A stretch of 9,052 nt of DNA, from contig CAJQOV010000128.1 in assembly GCA_905480065.1 (NCBI GenBank), positions 1 to 9,052 of the forward strand. The letters are read 5' to 3'. The position numbers and the translations under genes were made by a program. The notes beneath the pieces were generated by a model. The model saw only the letters and a program-made list of their open reading frames with translations. It ran no database searches and was not told the origin of the DNA. Positions 1 to 6,644 of the stretch are shown one piece after another; positions within the stretch are counted from its first letter, which is position 1, and each line of letters opens with the position of its first letter. This DNA comes from an uncultured Gammaproteobacteria bacterium. Lineage in GTDB: Bacteria > Pseudomonadota > Gammaproteobacteria > UBA9214.

Positions 1-713
1 CCGCCAAGGCCTGCCTGGGGCTGGTACCCCAGGAATTCAACTTCAACATGTTCGAACCGGTCGAGGAGGTGGTGTCCAACCAGGCCGGTTATTACGGTAT
101 CCCGCGTGACGAGGCGCGCCGGCAGGCAGAGATCTACCTCAAGCACCTCGACCTGTGGGACAAGCGTCGCGTGATGGCACGCAACCTGTCCGGCGGCATG
201 AAACGACGCCTGATGGTCGCCCGCGCGCTGGTACATCAACCGCGCCTGCTGATCCTGGACGAGCCAACCGCCGGTGTGGATATCGAGATCCGCCGTTCGA
301 TGTGGAAATACCTGCGCAAGATCAACCAGGCCGGAACCACCATCATCCTGACCACGCACTACCTGGAAGAGGCGGAAAGCCTGTGCCGCAATATCGCCAT
401 CATCGACAAGGGAGAACTGATCCGGAATACCAGCACCAGGCAGCTGCTCAACACCCTGCACATGGAGACCTTCGTGCTGGATATCGAATCGCCACTGGAC
501 GCGCCACCGCGACTGGAGCGCTACCAGGTACGGCTGGTAGACCCGAACACGCTGGAAGCGGAAATCTGCCGGGGTGAATCGATCAACAGCCTGTTTACCG
601 AACTCACCGCGCAGGGTATCCGCGTACTCAGCATGCGCAACAAGACCAACCGGCTCGAGGAACTGTTTATGAACCTGGTCGAGAGCAGCGGCAGGCAACC
701 GGTGCCGGCATGA
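1..713 (+). CDS. yadG: YadG-like ABC transporter ATP-binding protein, 5' end cut off by the window
   Basis: ATPase subunit of an ABC-2 type exporter; it would hydrolyse ATP at the inner face of the cytoplasmic membrane to drive the permease encoded next. The open frame runs from base 3 with no start inside the window, so the true start and the Walker A loop lie upstream. The Q-loop context GLVPQEFNFN is at about 21-50, the ABC signature LSGGM at 186-200, Walker B LLILDEP at 246-266 followed by TAGVDIE, and the H-loop histidine codon at 357-359 in LTTHYLEEAE. The C-terminal part (INSLFTELTAQGIRVLSMRN, then RLEELF) also matches E. coli YadG as I remember it. The ATG at 48 is internal to the conserved domain and is not the start. 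The stop overlaps the permease start as ATGA. The transported substrate is unknown, as it is for E. coli YadGH. Confidence 0.95.
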   Translation, partial: AKACLGLVPQEFNFNMFEPVEEVVSNQAGYYGIPRDEARRQAEIYLKHLDLWDKRRVMARNLSGGMKRRLMVARALVHQPRLLILDEPTAGVDIEIRRSMWKYLRKINQAGTTIILTTHYLEEAESLCRNIAIIDKGELIRNTSTRQLLNTLHMETFVLDIESPLDAPPRLERYQVRLVDPNTLEAEICRGESINSLFTELTAQGIRVLSMRNKTNRLEELFMNLVESSGRQPVPA

Positions 714-1483
714 ATACGCGCGCAAAACTGGTCGCACTGCAGGCCATTGCCACCAAGGAGATCCGCCGCTTCGCGCGCATCTGGGTACAGACCGTGCTGC
801 CTCCGGTGATCACCACCGCACTGTATTTCATAATCTTCGGCAACCTGATCGGTCCACGCATCGGCACCATGGAAGGTTTCCGCTACATGGAATTCATTAT
901 CCCCGGCCTGATCATGATGGCCGTGATCACCAACTCCTACGGTAATGTGGTGTCATCCTTCTACGGTTCGAAGTTCCAGCGCCACATCGAGGAGATGCTG
1001 ATCTCGCCGATTCCGAACTACATCATCCTGCTGGGGTTTATTAGCGGCGGGGTGGCACGCGGCCTGACCGTAGGAATCGCCGTGACGCTGGTCTCGCTGG
1101 CATTCAACCCGCTCAATATCCACAGCCTGCCGGTCATGATCAGCATGGCGCTGCTGACCTCGATCCTGTTTTCACTGGCCGGGCTGATCAATGGTGTCTA
1201 CGCCAACAGCTTTGATGATATCTCGATCATTCCGACCTTCGTGCTGGCGCCGCTGACCTACCTGGGTGGTATCTTTTATTCAATCAGCCTGCTGCCCGAC
1301 TTCTGGCACAGCGTGTCGCTGGCGAACCCGATCCTGTACATGGTGAACGCGTTTCGCTACGGATTCCTGGGCATCTCCGACATCAGCCTGGCGCTTTCCT
1401 ACGCCATCAGCATCGGTTTCATCGTGGTGCTGTACGTGTTCAGCCTGTACCTGTTGCGCAGCGGGCACGGCATCCGTACCTGA
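710..1483 (+). CDS. yadH: YadH-like ABC-2 type transporter permease
   Basis: Integral membrane permease partner of the preceding ATPase. It has 257 residues, against 256 for E. coli YadH. The N-terminal cytoplasmic helix (KEIRRFARIWVQT) is followed by about six hydrophobic segments. ABC-2 family landmarks match E. coli YadH closely: YFIIFGNLIG near residue 40, FIIPGLIMM near 63, KFQRHIEEML near 86, SLAGLINGVYA near 155, FDDISIIPTFVL near 168 with PLTYLGG following, and FRYGFLGI near 215. The start ATG at 710 lies inside the stop of the upstream gene (ATGA), so the pair is translationally coupled. The gene converges on rnd, with a spacer of REP-like repeats after its TGA and no T-tracted terminator visible. 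Export of a lipid, polysaccharide or drug is possible from family membership, but the substrate cannot be read from the sequence. Confidence 0.95.
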   Translation: MNTRAKLVALQAIATKEIRRFARIWVQTVLPPVITTALYFIIFGNLIGPRIGTMEGFRYMEFIIPGLIMMAVITNSYGNVVSSFYGSKFQRHIEEMLISPIPNYIILLGFISGGVARGLTVGIAVTLVSLAFNPLNIHSLPVMISMALLTSILFSLAGLINGVYANSFDDISIIPTFVLAPLTYLGGIFYSISLLPDFWHSVSLANPILYMVNAFRYGFLGISDISLALSYAISIGFIVVLYVFSLYLLRSGHGIRT

Positions 1484-1507
1484 GGCAGCCAAGAAGATCG
1501 ATGCACG

Positions 1508-1573
1508 TGTAGGAGCGGACGCCGTCCGCGAACGATCCGGCCTCCCATGTTCGCGCGTTCCCGCGCTCCTACA
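1508..1573. repeat. Inverted pair of REP-like elements
   Basis: Two short palindromic units face each other. Unit 1 (1508-1533) begins TGTAGGAGCG and ends CGCGAAC, with an internal hairpin of GCGGAC (1515-1520) against GTCCGC (1524-1529) across a 3-nt loop. Unit 2 (1549-1573) is the opposite orientation: GTTCGCG at its left, CGCTCCTACA at its right, and an internal hairpin of GCGCG (1553-1557) against CGCGC (1562-1566). The outer 10 bases and inner 7 bases of the two units are exact reverse complements. GTAG-headed GC-rich hairpins of this kind are the known REP sequences of gammaproteobacteria, usually mobilised by RAYT (TnpA-REP) transposases and often found between convergent genes. They may also act as transcription barriers here, since both flanking genes end at this spot. 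Confidence 0.8.
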
Positions 1574-1584
1574 ATACACGCCGC

Positions 1585-1602
1585 GTTCGCGCGCCCCTAC
1601 AG
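1585..1602 (-). repeat. Third, shortened REP-like unit overlapping the rnd stop codon
   Basis: On the plus strand this reads GTTCGCGCG then CCCCTACAG; on the minus strand it begins CTGTAGGGGCG. It shares the GTTCGCGCG left part and the CCTACA right part of the second REP-like unit, but lacks about 8 bases of the stem region, so it looks like a decayed or truncated copy in the same orientation. The TAG stop of ribonuclease D (1597-1599, read on the minus strand) is the TAG of the repeat's GTAG head, so this unit extends into the coding sequence. Confidence 0.55.
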
Positions 1603-2748
1603 CACCAGCCGCCCGTTACGCACGGTCAGTGCCAGCTCCCCGGCAAGCAACTTTTGCAGGCGTTCACCGATCAGCTTGCGGCGCCAGCCTTGCATCACGC
1701 CACCCTTGTTATCGCCCAGCACCAGTGCCTCCAGTTGCTTGCGCGTGGCCAGCATGGTCGGATTGAGTGAATGTTGCTCGGCACTGATGCGCACCACGGC
1801 CATCATCACATCGACCAGCGCATCCTGATCGGGATCGAGGCGGTCGCGCATACCGGTTTCCGGGAACGGCTCGGGCTTGCGTTCTGCAGCCTGCGCGATC
1901 AGCGCCAGCAATTCATGGCCGTTGCGGCTGATCAGCCGTTCCCCGAGTCCACGGATCGCACCCAGCGCCTGCAGGCTCTCCGGACGATGACGCGCCAGGT
2001 CGATCATCACGTCGTCCTTCATCAGCCAGCCGCGCGGCAGGTCTTTGTCCTGCGCACGCTCCTCGCGCCATGCGGCCAGTGCCTGCAGGTTGGAGAGAGC
2101 GGCACCCTTCAGACGGTTGGCACCTTTCACCTTCAGCCAGGCCAGGTGCGGCGGGGACTCGTACAACTCTGCGCTGGCCAGCTGGCGGAAATCCTCTTCC
2201 AGCCAGGTCAGCCGCCCGTGCTGCTCCAGCCGTTCGCGCAGCTTGAGATACACATCGACCAGGTAGATCACGTCATCGGCCGCATAGCGCAGCTGGTCAC
2301 CCGTCAACGGGCGCACAGACCAGTCCGCGCGGGTGTGCAATTTATCCAGGGTGACGCCAAGTACTTCACGCACCAGGTTGGCATAACCAATCTGGTCGGC
2401 GTAACCGAGCAACGGCGCGGCAATCTGGGTATCGAACACCGGGGCAGGCGGTACACCGGCCAGGTGGTAGAAGATTTCCATGTCCTGACGACCGGAATGC
2501 ATCACCTTGGTGATAGCGGGATTCGCCAGGATTTCCAGCAGCGGCTGCAGGTCGGGCAAGGCCAGTGGATCGATGCAGGCAACTTCCGTCCGGGTTGCGA
2601 TCTGCAGCAGGCACAGTTTCGGGTAATAGGTTTTCTCGCGCAGGAATTCGGTATCGAGCGCAAACCAGTCGACTTCGCGCAGGTGGGCACAGAATGACTC
2701 GAGCGCATCCGGGGTGTCGATGTAGTGCACACCTGCGGGACGATTCAT
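1597..2748 (-). CDS. rnd: Ribonuclease D
   Basis: 3'-to-5' exoribonuclease of the DEDDy superfamily that trims the 3' ends of tRNA precursors and other small RNAs in the cytoplasm. Chosen start is the ATG at 2748, giving 383 residues against about 375 in E. coli; an in-frame ATG at 2802 would overlap the upstream gene and add 18 residues unlike the family's N-terminus. All catalytic residues are visible: D32 and E34 in LDTEFLREKTYYP, D89 in HSGRQDMEIF, and Y155 and D159 in YAADD. An HRDC nucleic-acid-binding region follows at about 215-290 (AAWREERAQDKDLPRGWLMK). The ribosome-binding site is weak (GTGGGG a few bases upstream). It follows the small membrane protein gene by 25 bp on the same strand, so the two probably share a transcript. 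The stop codon comes from a REP-like repeat. Confidence 0.95.
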   Translation of the reverse strand: MNRPAGVHYIDTPDALESFCAHLREVDWFALDTEFLREKTYYPKLCLLQIATRTEVACIDPLALPDLQPLLEILANPAITKVMHSGRQDMEIFYHLAGVPPAPVFDTQIAAPLLGYADQIGYANLVREVLGVTLDKLHTRADWSVRPLTGDQLRYAADDVIYLVDVYLKLRERLEQHGRLTWLEEDFRQLASAELYESPPHLAWLKVKGANRLKGAALSNLQALAAWREERAQDKDLPRGWLMKDDVMIDLARHRPESLQALGAIRGLGERLISRNGHELLALIAQAAERKPEPFPETGMRDRLDPDQDALVDVMMAVVRISAEQHSLNPTMLATRKQLEALVLGDNKGGVMQGWRRKLIGERLQKLLAGELALTVRNGRLVL

Positions 2749-2773
2749 CGCATGCCCCACTTGCGCGGAGCGT

Positions 2774-3199
2774 TCAAATATCACCTTCCACTTCGTCGAC
2801 ATCGACCTGGCCGGTCAGGCGTCGGCGGATATGCGACCAGGAAATCCCGACTGCGAGGATGCCGCAGAGGATCACTTCGGTGAACCAGGTCATGGCCTTG
2901 ACGCTGTCGGCATGCAACCAACCGAGGTAGATAAACAGCCAGAGCAGGGAACCGAAAAAGGCCGCCGCAAGGATCAGTCCGAACAGCCCCAGTGAACGGG
3001 CGGTAGCGCGCAGGTAGATGGTCCAGCCGATCAGCAGCAGGATGCCGGTCAGTGCCACCCACGGGGTGAACTTGCTCAGCTGGCTGACCCAGTGGAAGTA
3101 GGAGTGACCGGAGGGGTTGTAGGTGGAAAACACCAGTACCAGTGCTGCGCACAAGCGCAGCAGGAACCCGCCCGGAGTAATGCCTTTGTATGCTGCCAT
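2774..3199 (-). CDS. Small four-helix inner-membrane protein, DUF6524-like
   Basis: A 141-residue predicted integral membrane protein of unknown function. Four hydrophobic segments lie at about 11-27, 46-63, 69-94 and 103-121, followed by a charged cytosolic tail (SHIRRRLTGQVDVDEVEGDI). The motif FSTYNPSGHSYFHWV after the first helix is the feature that recalls the DUF6524 family; that assignment is from memory and moderately sure. The start at 3199 (MAAYKGITPGGFLLRL) was chosen over an in-frame ATG at 3253 because the extra 18 residues (MPTHNAAHFPVTADTDHH) are polar and unlike the rest. No strong ribosome-binding site is seen at either start. It lies 25 bp upstream of rnd on the same strand and diverges from the radical SAM cluster. 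Nothing in the sequence shows a link to RNA processing. Confidence 0.8.
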   Translation of the reverse strand: MAAYKGITPGGFLLRLCAALVLVFSTYNPSGHSYFHWVSQLSKFTPWVALTGILLLIGWTIYLRATARSLGLFGLILAAAFFGSLLWLFIYLGWLHADSVKAMTWFTEVILCGILAVGISWSHIRRRLTGQVDVDEVEGDI

Positions 3200-3251
3200 G
3201 TGATGGTCCGTATCTGCAGTTACAGGAAAATGCGCTGCGTTGTGCGTCGGC

Positions 3252-3257
3252 ATTCTA
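3252..3257 (-). promoter_or_regulatory. Possible -10 element for the DUF6524-like gene and rnd
   Basis: On the minus strand this hexamer reads TAGAAT, one mismatch from TATAAT. It would place a transcript start about 45 bases before the ATG at 3199, a normal distance. The -35 position (around 3275-3281) has only weak candidates such as CTGTAG. This is a suggestion based on position and one hexamer. Confidence 0.25.
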
Positions 3258-3370
3258 CAAGCATTTCACTGGCAGCTACAGTTACAGGTCCGCTTGCCAA
3301 ACGCGCTACAATGCAACGCTGGCTGCGGCGCACGGTCTGATTTCGCAAGCACCGCACCAGAACACTGACG

Positions 3371-3376
3371 TATAAT
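3371..3376 (+). promoter_or_regulatory. Consensus -10 hexamer for the radical SAM cluster
   Basis: A perfect TATAAT stands in otherwise GC-rich DNA, in the divergent intergenic region and pointing toward the five-gene cluster. No convincing -35 hexamer sits 16-18 bases upstream (the bases there are close to AGCACC), so the promoter may be weak or activator-dependent. If used, it gives a 5' leader of about 220 nt before the ATG at 3607. Another hexamer, TACAAT at 3307-3312, is a weaker alternative. Confidence 0.45.
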
Positions 3377-3606
3377 CTGCGAACCAGGCATATCTTGCTG
3401 ATAAAAATGAGAATTGTAATGGCAAACCAGAGCAGGCCCGGCGCCACCGCAAGGCGGGACAAATGCGCAGCAAACAGACCCGGACCAGCGCAGGCCTGCC
3501 GGCAGGGCAGCGCAGCGGGAGAGGGCGTGCCATCCAGTCCGTCCCGCAGCATTGATCTGACGGGTCCACACCGGCGCGCGGCCGGCCTGGCCAGATGTTC
3601 GCTGGC
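3377..3606 (+). promoter_or_regulatory. Long GC-rich leader before the radical SAM gene, no gene recognised
   Basis: About 220 bases without a credible gene. Complementary segments could fold it: a hairpin at 3488-3513 (outer GCGC/GCGC, inner CCTG/CAGG around a CCGG loop, containing the perfect palindrome CCTGCCGGCAGG); GCGGGAC at 3454-3460 against GTCCCGC at 3541-3547; GCGGGA at 3515-3520 competing for the same 3542-3547; and GACCCG at 3477-3482 against CGGGTC at 3561-3566. Some of these helices exclude one another, which is compatible with a switch, but matches of this length are expected by chance in DNA this rich in G+C. I could not match it to a cobalamin, SAM, TPP or c-di-GMP riboswitch core. 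No Rho-independent terminator is visible. Confidence 0.2.
3406..3424 (+). promoter_or_regulatory. Half Fur-box-like motif
   Basis: AATGAGAAT at 3406-3414 is identical to the left half of common gammaproteobacterial Fur boxes (9-1-9 palindromes). The right half (GTAATGGCA) does not complete the palindrome, so only half a site is supported. It lies about 30 bases downstream of the TATAAT hexamer, where a bound repressor could block transcription. Iron control would make sense for an operon headed by a 4Fe-4S enzyme, but this is speculative. Confidence 0.2.
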
Positions 3607-4995
3607 ATGAACATCACCCTGGTCAGCCCCTACGAACTGGGACGACAGCCGTTTGGCCTGGCCGAGCCCGCCACCCTGTTGCAACACGCCGGTCACCAGG
3701 TGCGCTGCTGCGACCTGTCCATCCAGAAACTCGACAGCGCGATCGACGTGCACACTGAGCTGGTAGCGATCTACATCGCCATGCATACCGCCACGCGTAT
3801 CGCGGTCGAGGCGCTGCCGAAGATCCGCCAGCTGGCACCAAACGCGCAGCTGTGCGTATACGGTCTCTATGCACCCATGAACGTGGAGCTGTTTCGTGCC
3901 CACGGCGTGCCATACATCATCGGTGGCGAATACGAGAACGGCCTGCTGGAGATGACCGAAGGCCTGCGCAGCGGCACGGCACCGACCACCGGTGCACCGA
4001 CAATACGACTGGAGAAAACCGCTTTTGTGGTACCCGATCGCAGCGCGCTGCCGACACTCGACAAATACGCCAGCCTGATCCTGCCGGATGGCACCGGGCG
4101 CACCGTGGGCTTTGCCGAGACCACGCGCGGCTGCAAGTATTTTTGTCGCCACTGTCCGATCGTGCCGGTGTACGAGGGGCGCTTTTTTGTCATCCCGGCG
4201 GATATCGTGCTGCAGGACATTCGCAACCAGGTGGCGGTTGGCGCACAGCACATCTCGTTCGGTGATCCGGATTTCTTCAACGGCCCCGGCCATGCGCTGC
4301 GCATTGTGCGCGCCCTGCACGACGAATTCCCCGCGCTCAGCTTCGACGCTACCATCAAGATCGAGCACATTGTCAAATACCCGGACGAGATTCGCATACT
4401 GGCTGCCAGTGGCTGCCTGTTCATTCTCTCTGCCGTGGAATCGGTCGATGACGAAATCCTCGAGCTGCTCGACAAGGGGCATACCCGTGCCGACCTGCTG
4501 GGTGCACTGGATATCATGCGCGACGCCGGCATCGACCTGGCCCCGACCTTTGTCGCGTTCACGCCCTGGACCACGCTGCAACGTTACCGGACACTGCTGC
4601 ACGATATCGCAGCGCTCGGTCTCATCGATGCGGTCGCCCCGGTGCAGCTGTCGATCCGCCTGCTGATCCCGGCCGGTTCGCACATCCTGCATATCGATGG
4701 CATCCGGGACTGCGTCGGCGACTTTGATCCACAGATACTCGGCCATGCCTGGCAACACCCGGACCCGCGCGTCGACGCACTGCAACAGCAGCTACAGGCA
4801 CTGGTCATGCAGGCCGAGGCTGCCGGTCAGTCACGCAACGAGATCTTTCAGGCTGTCTGGCAACTGGCCTGGCAGGCGGATGACAGCACTGCACCGCCCC
4901 TGGCCATGCCCGCCACCGAGCGCCCGATACCACGACTGTCGGAGAACTGGTATTGCTGCGCGGAACCGACCTGTGAACAACTGGTATCGTTTTAA
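3607..4995 (+). CDS. B12-binding-domain radical SAM protein with CCAEP tail
   Basis: A 462-residue radical SAM enzyme. Residues 1 to about 110 form a Rossmann-like domain of the cobalamin-binding type found on B12 radical SAM enzymes (MNITLVSPYELGRQPFGLAE at the start), but without an obvious DxHxxG cobalamin-histidine loop. The radical SAM core follows, with the 4Fe-4S motif CKYFCRHC supplying C176, C180 and C183, then FGDPDFFNGPGHALRIV, a GGDP-like strand motif. The C-terminus reads WYCCAEPTCEQLVSF; this CCAEP tail (C450, C451) is the hallmark of a family I recall as CUAEP/CCAEP-tail radical SAM (seleno)proteins, in which the second cysteine is selenocysteine in some members. No substrate is known to me. 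The start at 3607 (MNITLV) is preferred to ATG 3595 (MFAGMNITLV) because the domain begins right there; neither start has a strong ribosome-binding site. It heads the cluster, 15 bp before the hydrolase gene. Confidence 0.9.
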   Translation: MNITLVSPYELGRQPFGLAEPATLLQHAGHQVRCCDLSIQKLDSAIDVHTELVAIYIAMHTATRIAVEALPKIRQLAPNAQLCVYGLYAPMNVELFRAHGVPYIIGGEYENGLLEMTEGLRSGTAPTTGAPTIRLEKTAFVVPDRSALPTLDKYASLILPDGTGRTVGFAETTRGCKYFCRHCPIVPVYEGRFFVIPADIVLQDIRNQVAVGAQHISFGDPDFFNGPGHALRIVRALHDEFPALSFDATIKIEHIVKYPDEIRILAASGCLFILSAVESVDDEILELLDKGHTRADLLGALDIMRDAGIDLAPTFVAFTPWTTLQRYRTLLHDIAALGLIDAVAPVQLSIRLLIPAGSHILHIDGIRDCVGDFDPQILGHAWQHPDPRVDALQQQLQALVMQAEAAGQSRNEIFQAVWQLAWQADDSTAPPLAMPATERPIPRLSENWYCCAEPTCEQLVSF

Positions 4996-5010
4996 CTTCA
5001 CCGGCGGATT

Positions 5011-5904
5011 ATGAACAGGATTATCTACGTCCCGGGCAAGAATCCCAAGCCACCGGCCCAGGTACACCGAGAATTGCTGCTCCGCTGCCTGTTGGAGGGC
5101 GTGCGCCGCAGCGACCCGCAGGCAGCTGCCGATATCGCCGCACAGGATGCCTTCACTACCGTGGCATGGAGCCAGCTGTTTTACGGATATAGCCGTCCCG
5201 CCTACGAAGACCTGCCCTGGATAGAACAGTTGCTCAGCCAGCAAAGCTGGCGCGAGGATGACAGCGGCGATTCCCGCCACGTGAAATACCGGATCACCCG
5301 GGCCATGTACCTGGTCGGCGACTTCCTGCCATGGCTGATTCCGCTGCTCCCGGACCCGCGCGTCAAATTGTCCATCCAGGAAACCGAAGCCTACTTCGGC
5401 GATCACGGCAACCTGGGTAACCGGATTCGTGAACTGCAGAAACAGCCGCTGCGCGAAGCGGTGCGCAACGGCGACCGCGTGTTGCTGATCGGGCACAGCA
5501 TGGGGTCGATCATTGCATACGACTCGTTGTGGGAACTGGATCACCTGGAGGGGATCAAGCACTGCGTAGACTGTTTCCTGACCATCGGCAGCCCCCTTGG
5601 CATGAACTACGTCCAGAAACGACTGATCGGCATGAACCGCAAGGAGCACGGCATTTACCCGGGGAACATCCGGCGCTGGGTAAACATCACCGCACGTGGC
5701 GACCTGGTTGCACTGGACCCGGCGCTGGCCAATGATTTCGAGGACATGGTGGAAAACGGTGACGTGCAGGGCATTACCGATCTGCGCGACGGGATCTACA
5801 ATCACTACCGCGACGAGAAGGGGCTGAACGTGCACAAGTCATATGGTTACCTGGTCAACCCGCATGTCGCACAGGTCATTGCCGACTGGTGGAACGAGGC
5901 ATGA
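5011..5904 (+). CDS. Alpha/beta hydrolase, lipase- or esterase-like
   Basis: A 297-residue serine hydrolase with no signal peptide, so probably cytoplasmic. It opens with the first core strand RIIYVPGKNPKPP. The nucleophile elbow is LLIGHSMGSIIAYDSL with catalytic S163. Candidate acid and base of the triad are D231 (NITARGDLVALDP; D236 is an alternative) and H275 in LNVHKSYGYL. The segment FLTIGSPLGM after the elbow is typical of lipases and thioesterase-like hydrolases. A hydrophobic stretch near 100-115 (YLVGDFLPWLIPLL) could contact membrane or acyl chains. Its place directly before a glycerophosphodiester phosphodiesterase suggests it deacylates a phospholipid or lysophospholipid, but no substrate can be read from the sequence. 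It begins 15 bp after the radical SAM gene, and its TGA overlaps the next ATG as ATGA. Confidence 0.88.
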   Translation: MNRIIYVPGKNPKPPAQVHRELLLRCLLEGVRRSDPQAAADIAAQDAFTTVAWSQLFYGYSRPAYEDLPWIEQLLSQQSWREDDSGDSRHVKYRITRAMYLVGDFLPWLIPLLPDPRVKLSIQETEAYFGDHGNLGNRIRELQKQPLREAVRNGDRVLLIGHSMGSIIAYDSLWELDHLEGIKHCVDCFLTIGSPLGMNYVQKRLIGMNRKEHGIYPGNIRRWVNITARGDLVALDPALANDFEDMVENGDVQGITDLRDGIYNHYRDEKGLNVHKSYGYLVNPHVAQVIADWWNEA

Positions 5905-6644
5905 ACACGGTACTGGTCGCACACCGCGGCGAACCGGAACATTTTCCGGAAAACTCGCTGGAAGGTTTTCGGGCCGTACTCACGGCCGGCGCCCGCCTGC
6001 TGGAGACCGACATCCAGCTCACTGCCGATGGTGTCCCCGTGCTCAGCCATGACCCGAGCCTGCAGAAACTGACCGGCCATGACCTGACGGTCACGCGGAC
6101 ACGCTGGAAGGCATTACGCGAGCTGTCGGCCGGCGAGCCGGAACGCTTCGGCGCGACATTCAGCCAGGCACGCATCGCGCGGCTGGAAGATTTTGTTGTA
6201 CTGCTCGGGCAATGGCCGCTGGCGCAGGCCTTCGTGGAAATCAAGCAGGAAAGCCTGGATGCCTTTGGCATAGAGGCCGTGGTCGAGCGCGTGCTGGAAC
6301 AGCTGGCGCCAGTATATGAACAATGCATCCTGCTCTCGTTCCGCGCAGACGTCGTCCGCTACGCCCACGGCCGGATCCGTACCGGCTGGGCCCTGCGCGA
6401 GTGGTCAGCTGAAAGTCACGCCCTGGCAGAACAGCTCGCACCCGACTACCTGTTCGTCAATCGCAAGCGTTTGCCAGCGGAGCAGGGACCACTCTGGCCG
6501 GGCCAGTGGCAATGGGTGGTATACAGCGTGGACCAGGCGGACGAGGTGAGCGAGTACCTGGCACGCGGTTTTGCGCTGGTCGAGACCAACGTCATCCGTT
6601 CCCTGCTGGCCACGCCGCAGCACACCGGTAGCGCTGATGTCTGA
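5901..6644 (+). CDS. Glycerophosphodiester phosphodiesterase
   Basis: A TIM-barrel GDPD enzyme of 247 residues that cleaves glycerophosphodiesters to glycerol-3-phosphate and an alcohol; with no signal peptide it resembles the cytosolic UgpQ type (also about 247 residues). Family residues are visible: H8 in AHRGEPEHFPENS, E35 and D37 in LLETDIQLTADG, H50 in VLSHDP, and E113 and K115 in FVEIKQE. The last strand reads FALVETN rather than the more usual ITD-P form, which I take as a subgroup feature. The start is ATG 5901, inside the stop of the hydrolase gene (ATGA); a GTG at 5889 would add only four residues. GGAA at 5891-5894 may serve as the ribosome-binding site. The product would feed the GlpD-like enzyme whose gene overlaps its 3' end by 8 nt. 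Confidence 0.92.
   Translation: MNTVLVAHRGEPEHFPENSLEGFRAVLTAGARLLETDIQLTADGVPVLSHDPSLQKLTGHDLTVTRTRWKALRELSAGEPERFGATFSQARIARLEDFVVLLGQWPLAQAFVEIKQESLDAFGIEAVVERVLEQLAPVYEQCILLSFRADVVRYAHGRIRTGWALREWSAESHALAEQLAPDYLFVNRKRLPAEQGPLWPGQWQWVVYSVDQADEVSEYLARGFALVETNVIRSLLATPQHTGSADV

Noticed and set aside
1..47. Treating the ATG at 48 as the start of the ABC ATPase
   Set aside because: The reading frame is open upstream and encodes the conserved Q-loop region LGLVPQEFNFN, so the gene begins before the window.
1771..2697. A 308-codon open frame on the plus strand opposite rnd
   Set aside because: Shadow of ribonuclease D, whose catalytic residues are all present on the other strand.
3294..3312. 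TTGCCA and TACAAT as a promoter pair
   Set aside because: The spacing is 7 bases, far below the 16-18 needed for a sigma-70 promoter.
3421..3600. A cobalamin or c-di-GMP riboswitch in the leader, suggested by GCAAACC and CCGCAAGGCG
   Set aside because: The B12 box and the conserved GEMM core are not present in the right order; only isolated short strings match.
3395..3610. A 71-codon frame in the leader whose stop overlaps the radical SAM start as ATGA
   Set aside because: It starts with TTG, has no visible ribosome-binding site, is dominated by Ala, Arg, Gly, Pro and Ser as expected of non-coding GC-rich DNA, and matches no family I know. The overlap with the next ATG is probably chance, though ribosome profiling could change this.
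3725..3760. DVHTEL in the radical SAM N-terminal domain as a DxHxxG cobalamin motif
   Set aside because: The last position is leucine, not glycine, and it lies just before the third strand (LVAIYIAMHTAT) instead of after the first strand.
3220..4785. A 521-codon open frame on the minus strand opposite the radical SAM gene
   Set aside because: It is the antisense shadow of a clear radical SAM gene in GC-rich DNA. Its translation has no recognisable domain, and it also crosses the control region.
4831..5835. A 334-codon open frame on the minus strand opposite the hydrolase gene
   Set aside because: The opposite strand carries a complete hydrolase with catalytic motifs and tight operon spacing; the antisense translation shows no family motif.
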